This document shows positions 51,205 to 64,000 of a stretch of 64,000 nt of DNA, in pieces. Under the pieces are notes generated by a model, which saw only the letters and a program-made list of their open reading frames with translations, was not told the origin of the DNA and ran no database searches. Within the stretch, counting starts at the first letter, position 1; every line of letters starts with the position of its first letter. A program made the translations under genes and the position numbers. Source of the stretch: Raineyella sp. LH-20 (GTDB lineage: Bacteria; Actinomycetota; Actinomycetes; Propionibacteriales; Propionibacteriaceae); contig NZ_CP137003.1 of the NCBI RefSeq assembly GCF_033110965.1, positions 3,162,001-3,226,000 on the forward strand, in the 5' to 3' direction.

Positions 51205-52521
51205 AACGCTGGGTGTGACGGCGGGGCGCAAGCCCACCCAGGCGGCCACCATGGCCAGGGCCACGGCCAGCGCACAGAACGCCGACACCGCCGGCCATCC
51301 GGCGACGGCGAACAGATAGCCGCCGGCCCAGCCCATCACGGACGACCCGGCGTAGTAGAAGAAGTTGTAGAGAGCGGTCGCCTGGGCTCGGCCCTCGGTG
51401 GCCAGGATGCCGCCCAGCGCCGCGGCGATGGCGTGCCCGGCGAAGAACCCGGTGGTGAGCACCACCAGCCCGACGATGATGACGACGATCCCGGGGATCC
51501 AGGTGAGGGCCAGCCCTGCCAGCATCAGCCCGCCGGACCCGAGCAGCACCGTACGCCGCCCGAACCGCACCGCGACCCGGGTCGCCCGCTGCGACGACCA
51601 GGTGCCGGCCAGATAGGACAGGAAGAGCAGCGAGGTGATGGTCGGCGACAGCCCGAACGGCGGCGCTTCCAGCCGGAAGCCGAGGTAGTTGTACACCGTG
51701 ACGAAGGCACCCATCAGGCAGAAGCCCTGGGTGAAGACGGCCAGCATCCGCGGGCTGCGCAGGTGCGCTCCTGCCCGCCGGGAGACGTCGAGCAGGGACG
51801 TACGCCGGGGGGTGAATCGTCGTGCCGGCGGGACCAGTACGGCGAACAGCACGGCAGCGAGCACGCTGAGCGCGATCACCGCGCCGACGCCGGCCCGCCA
51901 CGAACCGGTCAGGTCGGTGACCGGGCCGGAGACGAGTCGCCCGGACAGGCCGCCGAGGGAAGTGCCGGAGACGTAGAGGCCGGTCGCGGCGGCCATCGAG
52001 CCGGCGTGGGTCTCCTCGGTGATGTAGGCGACCGCCACCCCGGCCACGCCACCGAGGCAGGCACCCTCCAGGAACCGCAGGACGACCATCAGCGGCAGCC
52101 AGGAGGTGAACGCGAAGGCGGCGCCGATGACGGTGGCCAGGATGATCGCGGTCATCATGGTCCGGACCCGCCCGCTGCGGTCGGCGAGCCAGGACCACAA
52201 CAGCACCGAGACGGCCAAGCCGCCGGTGGCGGCGGAGACCAGCAGCGCCGACTCGGCCGGGGCGACCTGCAGCCCGGTGCTGATCGCCGGGAGCACGGCC
52301 TGCGGGGCGTAGAGCTGCGCGAAGGTCGCCACACCGGCGAAGAACATCGCCGCCAGCAGCCTGGTGAACTCTCGGGTGCCCCGCCGGTGACCGGCCCAGG
52401 GTGCCGCTTTCTCAGCCCTCGACTTGTCCTGTGGTCCGCCCGATCCTCCCGATCCTCCCGATCCCTCTGATCCGGTTGATCCGTCTGATCCGTCTGCAAC
52501 GTGCTCGCTCGTGCTGCTCAC
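51202..52521 (-). CDS. Major facilitator superfamily transporter
   Basis: A 439-aa membrane transporter with about 12 helices in two halves. The family motif WSWLADRSGRVRTM lies in the loop between helices 2 and 3. It resembles the YnfM/AraJ efflux group, but the substrate is unknown. The first 40 residues are a cytoplasmic Gly/Ser/Asp-rich tail encoded by imperfect 9-bp repeats at about 52441-52496. It starts with GTG at 52521 overlapping the tlyA stop (GTGA). It interrupts the usual tlyA-nadK adjacency. The stop is TAG. Confidence 0.85.
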   Translation of the reverse strand: MSSTSEHVADGSDGSTGSEGSGGSGGSGGPQDKSRAEKAAPWAGHRRGTREFTRLLAAMFFAGVATFAQLYAPQAVLPAISTGLQVAPAESALLVSAATGGLAVSVLLWSWLADRSGRVRTMMTAIILATVIGAAFAFTSWLPLMVVLRFLEGACLGGVAGVAVAYITEETHAGSMAAATGLYVSGTSLGGLSGRLVSGPVTDLTGSWRAGVGAVIALSVLAAVLFAVLVPPARRFTPRRTSLLDVSRRAGAHLRSPRMLAVFTQGFCLMGAFVTVYNYLGFRLEAPPFGLSPTITSLLFLSYLAGTWSSQRATRVAVRFGRRTVLLGSGGLMLAGLALTWIPGIVVIIVGLVVLTTGFFAGHAIAAALGGILATEGRAQATALYNFFYYAGSSVMGWAGGYLFAVAGWPAVSAFCALAVALAMVAAWVGLRPAVTPSV

Positions 52522-53258
52522 CTTCCGTTCCACGCCAGGCGCAGGAAGTACTCGACATTGCCGGCGGGGCCCGACAGCCTGCTCGGGGCACGCCCCGTCA
52601 CCGCCCAGCCGAGATCCTCGGCCACGGCCGCGACGTCGTCCACCGCGGCCAGTCGTGCACGTTCCTCCCGCACCACACCACGGCCGTCCAGCCCCTCGCG
52701 CCCCACCTCGAATTGGGGCTTGACCATGAGCAGAGCGTACGCCTGGCGGCCGACCACCCCGGTGATCGCCGGAAGCAGGTGGGTCAGCGAGATGAACGAG
52801 ACGTCGGCGACGACCAGGTCGACCGGCCGGCCGTCCAGGTCGGCGAGGGTCAGTTCCTTGGCGTTGAGCCCTTCGCGGACGTGCACTCGCGGGTCGTCGG
52901 CCACGGTCGGGGCGAGCTGTCCGTGGCCGACATCGACCGCGTACACCTCGGCGCAGCCCCGGGCCAGCAGGACCTGGGTGAAACCGCCGGTGGAGGCACC
53001 GACATCGAGGGTCCGGGCGGGAACGGGGACCGGCAGGTCCTCGAGGGCGCCGAGCAGTTTGTGGGCGGCGCGGCCGACCCATTCCTCGCCGTCGACCTCG
53101 AGGTCGGCGTCCTCGGCAACGGTGGTGGCGGGGCGGGTGACGGTCCGGCCCGCGAGCCGGACACGCCCGGAGCGGATCAGTTCCTGCGCATGGCTGCGGG
53201 AGCGGGCCAGGCCCAGTTCCGCCAGGGCGCGATCCAGCCTCCGGGCGGTCGAGGTCAC
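52518..53258 (-). CDS. tlyA: TlyA-type rRNA (cytidine-2'-O)-methyltransferase / hemolysin-like
   Basis: A 246-aa protein with an N-terminal S4 domain (RLDRALAELGLARSRSHAQE, residues 6-25) and a FtsJ-like methyltransferase domain with SAM motif DVGASTGGFTQVLLARG. TlyA methylates 16S C1409 and 23S C1920, which affects capreomycin sensitivity in mycobacteria. GTG at 53258 overlaps the HAD gene stop as GTGA. Confidence 0.93.
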   Translation of the reverse strand: MTSTARRLDRALAELGLARSRSHAQELIRSGRVRLAGRTVTRPATTVAEDADLEVDGEEWVGRAAHKLLGALEDLPVPVPARTLDVGASTGGFTQVLLARGCAEVYAVDVGHGQLAPTVADDPRVHVREGLNAKELTLADLDGRPVDLVVADVSFISLTHLLPAITGVVGRQAYALLMVKPQFEVGREGLDGRGVVREERARLAAVDDVAAVAEDLGWAVTGRAPSRLSGPAGNVEYFLRLAWNGR

Positions 53259-54253
53259 CGGGCCAGCTCCGTGGCCACCGCCTGTTCGACCGACGACGGA
53301 TCGGCGGGACGGCCGGCGTCCCGGGCGGACCAGACGAGGGCGGCGGTGGCGCGGACCAGGTCGAGCGCGTCGCCGGCGGCCACGATGGCGACGGCCCCGT
53401 CCACGAGACGTACGTACGCCTCGCCGCAGCGGGCCTCGTCACCGTTCAGGGCCACCGAGGCGGCCGGCGCGAGCAGGTCGCGCAGGTCACGGCCGATGTG
53501 GCTCGGACGGTGCGCAGGGTCGGCGGCGAAGAGTTCGGGGGCCCGATGCGTGCCGGAGAAGACGAGCATGGTGTCCATCTCGGCGTTGCGGCCGCCCGCG
53601 ACGTCGGTGTCGAGCCGGTCACCGACGAAGATCGGCCGCGTGGCACCGAGCCGCGCCGACGCGGCCTGCATCAGCGGCCTCTCCGGCTTGCCGGCAGCCT
53701 GAGGGTCGCCGCCGACGACCATCCGTACGACGCCGATCTGGGCGCCGGCCCCCGGTTCCAGGCCTCGGTGGGTCGGCCGGGTCGGGTCGGTGTTGGTGGC
53801 GAACCAGCGGGCGCCCCGCTGCACCGCCAGCGCGGCCTCGGTGAGGGTGGCCCACGGCAGGTCGGGTTCGTAGCCCTGGATGACGGCATCGGGGGCGTCG
53901 TCCGCCGAGACGGTCACCGTGAAGCCTGCCGCGGTGACCTGGTCGATGAGCGCCCGCGATCCGCAGACGAGGATCTTCGCCCCCGGCTGCAGTTCCTGGA
54001 TGAGCATCTGCACGCCGGCCTGGCCGGCGGTGATGACCTCGTCCTCGGTGCACGGGATGCCGAGGCCGACCAGCTGGTCGACCACCGTTTCGGGTGCCCG
54101 CGCGGCGTTGTTCGTCACGAAGCAGACCGGCACCGACCGCTCCCGCAGGGCGGCGATCCCCTCGGGTGCGCCCGGGACCGCTTCGGGCCCGAGGTAGACC
54201 ACACCGTCCAGGTCGAACAGCGCGGCATCGTACGCAGCGATCAACTCACTCAT
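53255..54253 (-). CDS. HAD-IIA family phosphatase
   Basis: A 332-aa HAD hydrolase of the NagD/PGP-like subfamily. Motif I is FDLDGVVYLG (nucleophile Asp near residue 11), motif II FVTNNAA, and motifs III/IV appear as AAGKPERPLM and FVGDRLDTDVAGG. Relatives hydrolyse small phosphate esters; the substrate is unknown. ATG at 54253 overlaps the end of the upstream gene by 8 nt; an in-frame ATG at 54265 is possible. It corresponds to M. tuberculosis Rv1692. Confidence 0.88.
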   Translation of the reverse strand: MSELIAAYDAALFDLDGVVYLGPEAVPGAPEGIAALRERSVPVCFVTNNAARAPETVVDQLVGLGIPCTEDEVITAGQAGVQMLIQELQPGAKILVCGSRALIDQVTAAGFTVTVSADDAPDAVIQGYEPDLPWATLTEAALAVQRGARWFATNTDPTRPTHRGLEPGAGAQIGVVRMVVGGDPQAAGKPERPLMQAASARLGATRPIFVGDRLDTDVAGGRNAEMDTMLVFSGTHRAPELFAADPAHRPSHIGRDLRDLLAPAASVALNGDEARCGEAYVRLVDGAVAIVAAGDALDLVRATAALVWSARDAGRPADPSSVEQAVATELAR

Positions 54254-56219
54254 CAGTGGCGTCATCATCCTCGGTCGCGTCCTTCTCGGCGACAGCACTG
54301 TCAGACTCGTCCGTCGACTCGTCCTCGTCCAGGATCGGCTCGGCTGCCTCCGCCTCATCGTCGGCGTCCGTCAGGTCCTCGGGCCCCGGCACGTCCTCGT
54401 CCTCGACCCCGGACTCGGGCAGTTCCTCAGACTCGGGCAGGTCCTCGACCCCGGAATCGGTCTCCTCGTCCGCGCCCTCGGACTCCTCGCCTTCTTCGTC
54501 CTCATCCTCGAAGTCGAACTCGAGGTCCACGCCGTCCAGCAGCTCGATCTGGTCGGCAGCGTCCAGTTCGCGCGCCGTGTCGAGTTCGTCCGCGGTGACG
54601 AACCACTCGCGGGCCTCCTCCGGCAGGTCATGCCGGAGCAGCATCGCTGCGTACGCGTACGCCAGGCGGGCGTGTGCCTCGTGCGGGATGTCCTTCGACA
54701 CGTGGCTGAGGAAGGCCTTCAGCACACGCAGACCTTCCTTCACCTGGCCGAGGTCCTCCCGCGCGCCGGCCTCGATGATCACCAGCTCCACCCTGCTGCG
54801 CTGGGTCATCTCGACCAGCTTGGCCTCGCGGACCAGGCGCAGTGCCTCCTCCGGGCGGCCGAGCGCACGCTCACAGTCGGCCATCACCGGCAGGTAGGCC
54901 GAGTCGCCGGTGAGACGGCGCAGCGCGCGGTACTCCGTCAGTGCCACGGCGAAGTCCTCCGCCGCGTACGCCGTCTCGGCCACGGCCTCACGGACCAGCG
55001 GGAGCCGCGCACCGCGCCGCTTCGCCGCCTGGGCGTGCCGCAACGCCAGAGCCGGGTCCTCGTCGATCAAGTCACCGGCTGCCACGAGATGGGCGCTCAC
55101 GAACTCTGCTGCTTCGGCCGACAGGCTGCGCAGTTCGGCGCGGACCTGCCGCGGCAGACGCGAGAGATCCGCGTCCTTCGGCATCGGCGGCTCGTCGGCC
55201 GCGCGCTCGAGGCCGGGCGGCAGCGGCTCACGCTCCCGCTCCGGACGCCCACCCTGTCCGCGGTCACGCTCCGGACCACGTCCGCGATCGGACGGTCCGC
55301 GCCGGGCGAAGCCGGGCCTGTCACCGCCGCGGTCACGGTCGCCGCCTCGGCGCTCACGCGACTCCTGCCACGTGCGGCCCCCCTGGCCCGCGTCGCGTCC
55401 GCGGTCGGGACGTCCGCCCTGGCGCATCTCGCCGCCATGATCGCCCTCGCTACGACGCATGTCCTCGGGGCGCCGGTAACCACGGCCCCCCTGCGCGGCA
55501 CCGCCGGAGCGGCGCTCGTCACCGCCGCGGCCACGTCCCTCGCCGGCAGCCCGTTGGGGCCGGCCTCCGCCGCGCTTCCAGCCCGTACGGTCCTCACGGC
55601 CCTCTCCGCTCGGCCGTCCGCCGGAACGCTGTCCGCGGTAGCCACCGGAACGCTCATCGCCAGCACGGTCGCCCCGGTAGCCACCGGAACGGCCGCCCTC
55701 CGCGCGACCGCCTTCGGAACGCTCGCCCCGGTAGCCGCCGGAACGACCGCCTTCCGACCGCGGTCCACGGTAGCCACCGGAACGCTCATCTCCGCCACGC
55801 TCGCCGCGGTAGCCACCAGACGCCTGATCTCGGCCCCGATATCCGCCGGAACGCTCATCGCCACCTCGTCCACCGCGGTAACCGGCCGACCGCTCGTCCC
55901 CGGGGCGCCCCTGGTATCCGCCGGATCGCTCCCCTTCGGAGCGCTCGCCACGGTAGCCACCGGACCGGCCGCCCGACGGACGCCCACCTTCCGGACGACG
56001 CCCGCTGCGATCTCCGCCCCGACCGAACTCGCCACTCTCGCGGCCGCGGTCGCCGCCCGGGCGACCCCCTCGGCCACCGCCGTAGCTGCTCCGCTCGCCA
56101 CCGCCGGAACGTCCGCCGCGGCCACCCTGGCCGCCACGACCGCCCTGCCCGCCGTGGCCACCGCTACCGCGACCACCGCGACCGGAACCCCCCTGGGGTC
56201 CCTTGTTCTCGTCGCCCAT
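54246..56219 (-). CDS. Arg/Gly-rich repeat protein with helical (TPR-like) domain
   Basis: A 657-aa protein in three parts. Residues 1-340 are highly Arg/Gly-rich and probably disordered; nine GYRG-like repeats (consensus SGGYRGER) lie at about 88-195. Residues 350-570 form a helical-repeat domain resembling TPRs (LSRLPRQVRAELRSL then YRALRRLTGD). The last 85 residues are strongly acidic. It starts at ATG 56219, 7 nt after AAAGGA; an upstream ATG at 56243 is less likely. The domain corresponds to the mycobacterial gene between tyrS and the HAD phosphatase (Rv1691). Function is unknown; RNA binding or condensate formation is inference. Confidence 0.85.
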   Translation of the reverse strand: MGDENKGPQGGSGRGGRGSGGHGGQGGRGGQGGRGGRSGGGERSSYGGGRGGRPGGDRGRESGEFGRGGDRSGRRPEGGRPSGGRSGGYRGERSEGERSGGYQGRPGDERSAGYRGGRGGDERSGGYRGRDQASGGYRGERGGDERSGGYRGPRSEGGRSGGYRGERSEGGRAEGGRSGGYRGDRAGDERSGGYRGQRSGGRPSGEGREDRTGWKRGGGRPQRAAGEGRGRGGDERRSGGAAQGGRGYRRPEDMRRSEGDHGGEMRQGGRPDRGRDAGQGGRTWQESRERRGGDRDRGGDRPGFARRGPSDRGRGPERDRGQGGRPEREREPLPPGLERAADEPPMPKDADLSRLPRQVRAELRSLSAEAAEFVSAHLVAAGDLIDEDPALALRHAQAAKRRGARLPLVREAVAETAYAAEDFAVALTEYRALRRLTGDSAYLPVMADCERALGRPEEALRLVREAKLVEMTQRSRVELVIIEAGAREDLGQVKEGLRVLKAFLSHVSKDIPHEAHARLAYAYAAMLLRHDLPEEAREWFVTADELDTARELDAADQIELLDGVDLEFDFEDEDEEGEESEGADEETDSGVEDLPESEELPESGVEDEDVPGPEDLTDADDEAEAAEPILDEDESTDESDSAVAEKDATEDDDATDE

Positions 56220-56252
56220 GGCGAGTCCTTTCAAAGAGTCCATAACGCAGCT

Positions 56253-56281
56253 GAGGCCGGCACCACGCAGGTGCCGGCCTC
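56253..56281 (-). terminator. Terminator of the rRNA operon
   Basis: Perfect 12-bp stem GAGGCCGGCACC (56253-56264 with 56270-56281), 5-nt loop. It lies 34 nt past 5S and before the downstream gene. A smaller hairpin (56290-56306) precedes it. No T-tract. Confidence 0.75.
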
Positions 56282-56314
56282 CAGCCGTTCCACCCGTAAG
56301 GGGTGGTGTGTGTT

Positions 56315-56433
56315 GTCCGGCGATGTCCTAGTCTCCCACACACTCCCGTGTGCAGTACCATCGGCGCTGGAAGGCTTGACTTCCGGGTTCGGAATGTGAC
56401 CGGGTATTTCCCTTCCGCCATGATCACCGTAAC
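56315..56433 (-). rRNA. rrf: 5S ribosomal RNA
   Basis: About 119 nt. The minus strand carries the 5S core GTCACATTCCGAACCCGG and the terminal pairing GTTACGGTGAT. It is the last gene of the operon. Ends are approximate to a few bases. Confidence 0.93.
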
Positions 56434-56528
56434 ACTGTCGAAACAGCAACAACACTATTCAACTGTCCCCCACCCGCCCAGACGGGCCGGGGTGGGGTTC
56501 GGGAACCGTGTTTGTGTTCCGGGAACAA

Positions 56529-56546
56529 CATAGTGGACGCGAACAT
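56529..56546 (-). other. 3' arm of the 23S precursor stem
   Basis: The minus-strand sequence ATGTTCGCGTCCACTATG is the reverse complement, with one mismatch, of the sequence at 59683-59701 upstream of 23S. The pair would form the long stem around 23S that RNase III cuts. Adjacent arms also pair (CACACAAGAAA with TTTCTTG...GTGT). Confidence 0.65.
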
Positions 56547-56572
56547 ACTCAGCAGAATAGTTTCTTGTGTGT

Positions 56573-61576
<5,004 letters not shown>

Positions 61577-61751
61577 AAAAATATCGCCACACCCCCACAA
61601 AAAAGGGGCGAAAAGCGTCACAATGAAAAGAGACCCGACATACCAGACATAAACTGGTCAATCAACATCTCAAAGAAATTCCAGACCCCAACAAACATCG
61701 AGGCCCGGGGCACCACAAAAAAGTGATGTCATTTGGCATTGACTAAACAAA

Positions 61752-61773
61752 GCACACTGTTGAGTTCTCAAAC
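61752..61773 (-). promoter_or_regulatory. rRNA leader element (antitermination/processing box)
   Basis: The minus strand reads TTTGAGAACTCAACAGTGTGC, about 175 nt before 16S. Similar sequences are conserved in actinobacterial rRNA leaders and again before 23S here. The role in antitermination or processing is known for relatives and inferred here. Confidence 0.6.
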
Positions 61774-61831
61774 ATCGGACACACACCTCACCACCCCGGA
61801 CGAACCGGAGCCGCTCAGGGCGACCAGATTT

Positions 61832-61860
61832 ACTTTACTCATCGATCTTCGTGAAGTCAA
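61832..61860 (-). promoter_or_regulatory. rrn promoter P1
   Basis: TTGACT (61855-61860), 17 nt, TAAAGT (61832-61837). It is the promoter nearest 16S. Confidence 0.75.
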
Positions 61861-61948
61861 ATCCGACTTCCTCAGATCTCCGAGCCTTGATCACCATCCC
61901 TGATAACCAAGATCACCACTCCGGTTTCCCGGCCCGGCGACTCGAACT

Positions 61949-61977
61949 ACTTTAGTGAGTTCATCATCCGGAGTCAA
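61949..61977 (-). promoter_or_regulatory. rrn promoter P2
   Basis: TTGACT (61972-61977), 17 nt, TAAAGT (61949-61954). Both hexamers are identical to P1, and TTCGGATTTGACT upstream is shared. Confidence 0.75.
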
Positions 61978-62118
61978 ATCCGAACTTTTCCTCGCCCGAT
62001 ATTCCGAAAATCCGTTCCGACTTCCCCGGAAGGGTCTGCCCGAATAAATTCCGAAACACCTGGAATCGCTTATCCGGAAAAGTTCTCCTGAACATTTCCC
62101 GAGAAAAGCAACTCCCCC

Positions 62119-62147
62119 ACCATAGAGAGGAGCTTCGCCGGAGTCAA
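62119..62147 (-). promoter_or_regulatory. rrn promoter P3
   Basis: TTGACT (62142-62147), 17 nt, TATGGT (62119-62124). It is preceded by CCGGATTTGACT as in the other two. Confidence 0.65.
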
Positions 62148-62333
62148 ATCCGGCTGACGTCCCCCTGGCTGTCTCCGAGCCTCATCGGCGGACCGATCAG
62201 GCTCAACAGCGCAGACCCCACTCCGTCCAGAGGATCAGAGTGGAAGGTGAAGGCCCCGGTCCCGGCCCCTCATACGAGGGCCCGTTCCCAACAGGGCTCG
62301 ATGAACACTACCCGCACAGAACAAGAACGTCAA

Positions 62334-62369
62334 ACCGGCGGTGGGTGACCTGGGTCACCCACCGCCGGT
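62334..62369 (-). terminator. Terminator after tyrS
   Basis: A perfect 16-bp stem (62334-62349 with 62354-62369), 4-nt loop, 12 nt past the tyrS stop, is followed by TTTGACGTTCTT on the minus strand. Confidence 0.85.
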
Positions 62370-62381
62370 CGGGATCTCGGC

Positions 62382-63650
62382 TCAGCCGCGTTGCACCTCG
62401 ACCCCACCGATGGTCTTCTTTCCTCGTCGGGCGACGACGTACGACCCGTGCAGCAGATCGGCAGAGGTGAGACGGGCCTCGGCGTCGGTCACCTTGATGT
62501 TGTTGATGTAGGCGCCGCCCTCGTTGATCGCACGACGCGCCGCGGACTTCGAGCCGACCACACCGGCGGTCTCCAGGACGTCCACGACGGTGGGCAGATC
62601 CGCCCCGGTGGACAGCGGCGTCAGGGAGATGTCACTGAGGACGGCCTTGAGCGTGCGGGCGTCCAGGTCGGCAAGATCGGAGCGGCCGAACACGGCCTCG
62701 GCGGCAGCGACCGCCTTGCGGGTCTCCGCCTCGCCGTGCACCAGCGTCGTGACGTCGTCGGCCAGCGCGTGCTGGGCGGCTCGCTTCCACGGCTCGTTGT
62801 GCAGGCTCTCCTCCAGCGCGGCGATCTCCTCCGCACTGCGGGCGGTGAACACCTTCACGTAGTCGATCACCTTCTCGTCCTCCGCGTTCAGGAAGAACTG
62901 GTGGAACGAGTACGGACTGAGCATGTCGGCGTCCAGCCAGATCGCCCCACCTTCCGACTTGCCGAACTTCGACCCGTCGGCCTTGGTGATCAGCGGCGTC
63001 GACATGGCGTGCACGTGCGCCCCGTCCGAACGGCGGATCAACTCCACCCCGGCGGTGAGGTTGCCCCACTGGTCGTTGCCGCCGGTCTGCATCGTGATGC
63101 CGTACGTACGGTGCAGGTGTCGGTAGTCCATCGACTGGAGCAGGACGTAGGAGAACTCGGTGTAGGAGATCCCCGACTCCAGCCGCGACCGGACCACCTC
63201 TCGGGCCAGCATCCGGTTGACCGGGAAGTGCTTGCCGATGTCGCGGAGGAACTCGATGACGTTCATCGTCGAGGTCCAGTCGTAGTTGTTCACCACCCTC
63301 GCCGCGTGCGGTCCCTCGAAGTCCAGGAACCGGCTGACCTGGGCCCGGATCTTCTCCGTCCACTCCCGTACGGTCTCCTCCGGGTTCATCACCCGCTCCC
63401 CCACCTGCCGGGGGTCACCGATCATGCCGGTGGCCCCGCCGACGAGGAGGAACGGGTTGTGGCCGGCCTCCTGCAGGCGCTTGGCCAGGATGATCTGGAC
63501 GAGGTTGCCGATGTGGATCGAGGGCGCGCTCGGATCGAAGCCGACATAGAAGTTGACGGGCCCGGCCTCCAGGTGGTCCCGCAGGGCCTCCTCCTCGGTC
63601 GTCTGGGCCACCAGGCCCCGCCACTTCAGCTGATCCAGGACGTTGTTCAC
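62382..63650 (-). CDS. tyrS: Tyrosyl-tRNA synthetase
   Basis: This class I synthetase charges tRNA-Tyr. It is 422 aa. NFYVGFDPSAPSIHIGN (HIGH near residue 48), QTGGNDQWGN for tyrosine binding, KFGKSEGG (KMSKS-type) and a C-terminal S4 domain are present. GTG at 63650 lies 7 nt after TAGGGT; an in-frame GTG at 63659 is possible. Between tyrS and the TPR gene lies the rRNA operon, which is absent at this place in M. tuberculosis. Confidence 0.96.
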   Translation of the reverse strand: MNNVLDQLKWRGLVAQTTEEEALRDHLEAGPVNFYVGFDPSAPSIHIGNLVQIILAKRLQEAGHNPFLLVGGATGMIGDPRQVGERVMNPEETVREWTEKIRAQVSRFLDFEGPHAARVVNNYDWTSTMNVIEFLRDIGKHFPVNRMLAREVVRSRLESGISYTEFSYVLLQSMDYRHLHRTYGITMQTGGNDQWGNLTAGVELIRRSDGAHVHAMSTPLITKADGSKFGKSEGGAIWLDADMLSPYSFHQFFLNAEDEKVIDYVKVFTARSAEEIAALEESLHNEPWKRAAQHALADDVTTLVHGEAETRKAVAAAEAVFGRSDLADLDARTLKAVLSDISLTPLSTGADLPTVVDVLETAGVVGSKSAARRAINEGGAYINNIKVTDAEARLTSADLLHGSYVVARRGKKTIGGVEVQRG

Positions 63651-63657
63651 GGGGGCC

Positions 63658-63663
63658 ACCCTA
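63658..63663 (-). promoter_or_regulatory. -10-like TAGGGT before tyrS, built on the argH stop codon
   Basis: TAGGGT lies 7 nt before the GTG at 63650. Its first three bases are the TAG stop of argH. Confidence 0.5.
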
Positions 63664-64000
63664 TCGAGCCAGGAACTCCCGGGCCGATCCCATCTCGCTC
63701 GCCAGCTCCTCGAGCTGCGTACGGACCGCCGACTCCGCTGTGCCACCGCGGGCCGCACGGGAGGCGATCGCCCCCTCCACGCTGAGCACCTGGAGCACGC
63801 CCTCGCCGAGCTCGGGCGCGATCTGCGGCAGGTCCTCGGGGGTCAGGTCGGGCAGGTCGATGCCGGCCTGCTCGCAGTACCGTACGGCCGCACCGGCGAT
63901 CTCGTGGGCCTGGGCGAACGGGACACGCTGACGCACCAGCCAGTCGGCGACGTCGGTGGCCAGCGAGAACCCGCGAGGGGCGAGCTCCTCCGTACGTTCC
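63661..64000 (-). CDS. argH: Argininosuccinate lyase, C-terminal part (5' end beyond window)
   Basis: ArgH splits argininosuccinate to arginine and fumarate. The C-terminal 112 residues are visible, and the frame is open to the right edge. The segment [19 protein letters not shown] then [13 protein letters not shown] matches the C-terminal helical domain of ArgH, which in other actinobacteria is next to tyrS. The stop is TAG. Confidence 0.9.
   Translation of the reverse strand, partial: ERTEELAPRGFSLATDVADWLVRQRVPFAQAHEIAGAAVRYCEQAGIDLPDLTPEDLPQIAPELGEGVLQVLSVEGAIASRAARGGTAESAVRTQLEELASEMGSAREFLAR

Noticed and set aside
61577-62333. A gene between tyrS and the 16S rRNA
   Set aside because: Open frames here are short and overlap the three promoters and the leader.

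Overview
The window is about 70% GC chromosomal DNA from an actinobacterium. The 16S and 23S rRNA genes, a pafA/pafB/pafC Pup-ligation locus beside tatA/tatC and a HelY-type helicase, and an argH-tyrS ... tlyA-nadK-recN ... pyrG-xerD-parA-rluB order familiar from Mycobacterium tuberculosis all support this. The 16S sequence and the gene set look most like Propionibacteriaceae (a Raineyella- or Tessaracoccus-like organism), but this is read by eye and not from a database. No prophage, insertion sequence, CRISPR array or plasmid gene was seen. Most content is conserved core genome.

Layout. 1-6.1 kb: the start of a eukaryotic-type 6-phosphofructokinase (cut by the left edge), an alkyladenine-type DNA glycosylase, an ABC exporter, glutamine-dependent NAD synthetase and two small unknown proteins. 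6.1-11.5 kb: two tandem Kup potassium transporters, then two identical tRNA-Glu genes and a tRNA-Gln, separated by repeat-rich non-coding DNA. 11.7-18.9 kb: a FAH-family hydrolase, gltX and a CPBP protease in one operon, thymidine phosphorylase, an AbiEi-type protein and a DUF1707 protein. 18.9-28.1 kb: a branched-chain amino acid region with cimA, ilvE, leuB and ilvB-ilvN-ilvC. The cimA and ilvB transcripts both begin with a short branched-chain-rich leader peptide followed by a hairpin and an intrinsic terminator, which is the layout of ribosome-mediated attenuation. A decayed second copy of part of ilvC lies between leuB and ilvC. 28.2-43.1 kb: tenA, a GT87 glycosyltransferase, a 2-hydroxyacid dehydrogenase, hisF, the helicase, a lipid kinase, tatC, tatA, pafC, pafB, gluQ (opposite strand), a two-domain FKBP lipoprotein and pafA. 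43.1-56.2 kb: rluB, parA, xerD, a Nudix hydrolase, pyrG, recN, nadK, an MFS transporter, tlyA, a HAD phosphatase and a protein with an Arg/Gly-rich repeat region joined to a helical-repeat domain. 56.2-62.2 kb: one rRNA operon (16S-23S-5S, minus strand) with three tandem promoters. 62.3-64 kb: tyrS and the 3' end of argH.

How the genes fit together. CimA makes citramalate from pyruvate and acetyl-CoA, LeuB can serve both the leucine and citramalate routes, IlvBN and IlvC make the branched keto-acid precursors and IlvE transaminates them, so threonine-independent isoleucine synthesis is likely. The best candidate for something not described before is a promoter arrangement. Twelve genes have a TANNNT -10-like hexamer 6-8 nt before the start codon, which fits leaderless transcription. 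In five of these (before hisF, the 101-aa gene, pyrG, nadK and tyrS) the first three bases of the hexamer are the TAG stop codon of the upstream gene. TGA is otherwise the nearly universal stop codon here, and all five TAG stops that precede a close co-directional protein gene have this form.
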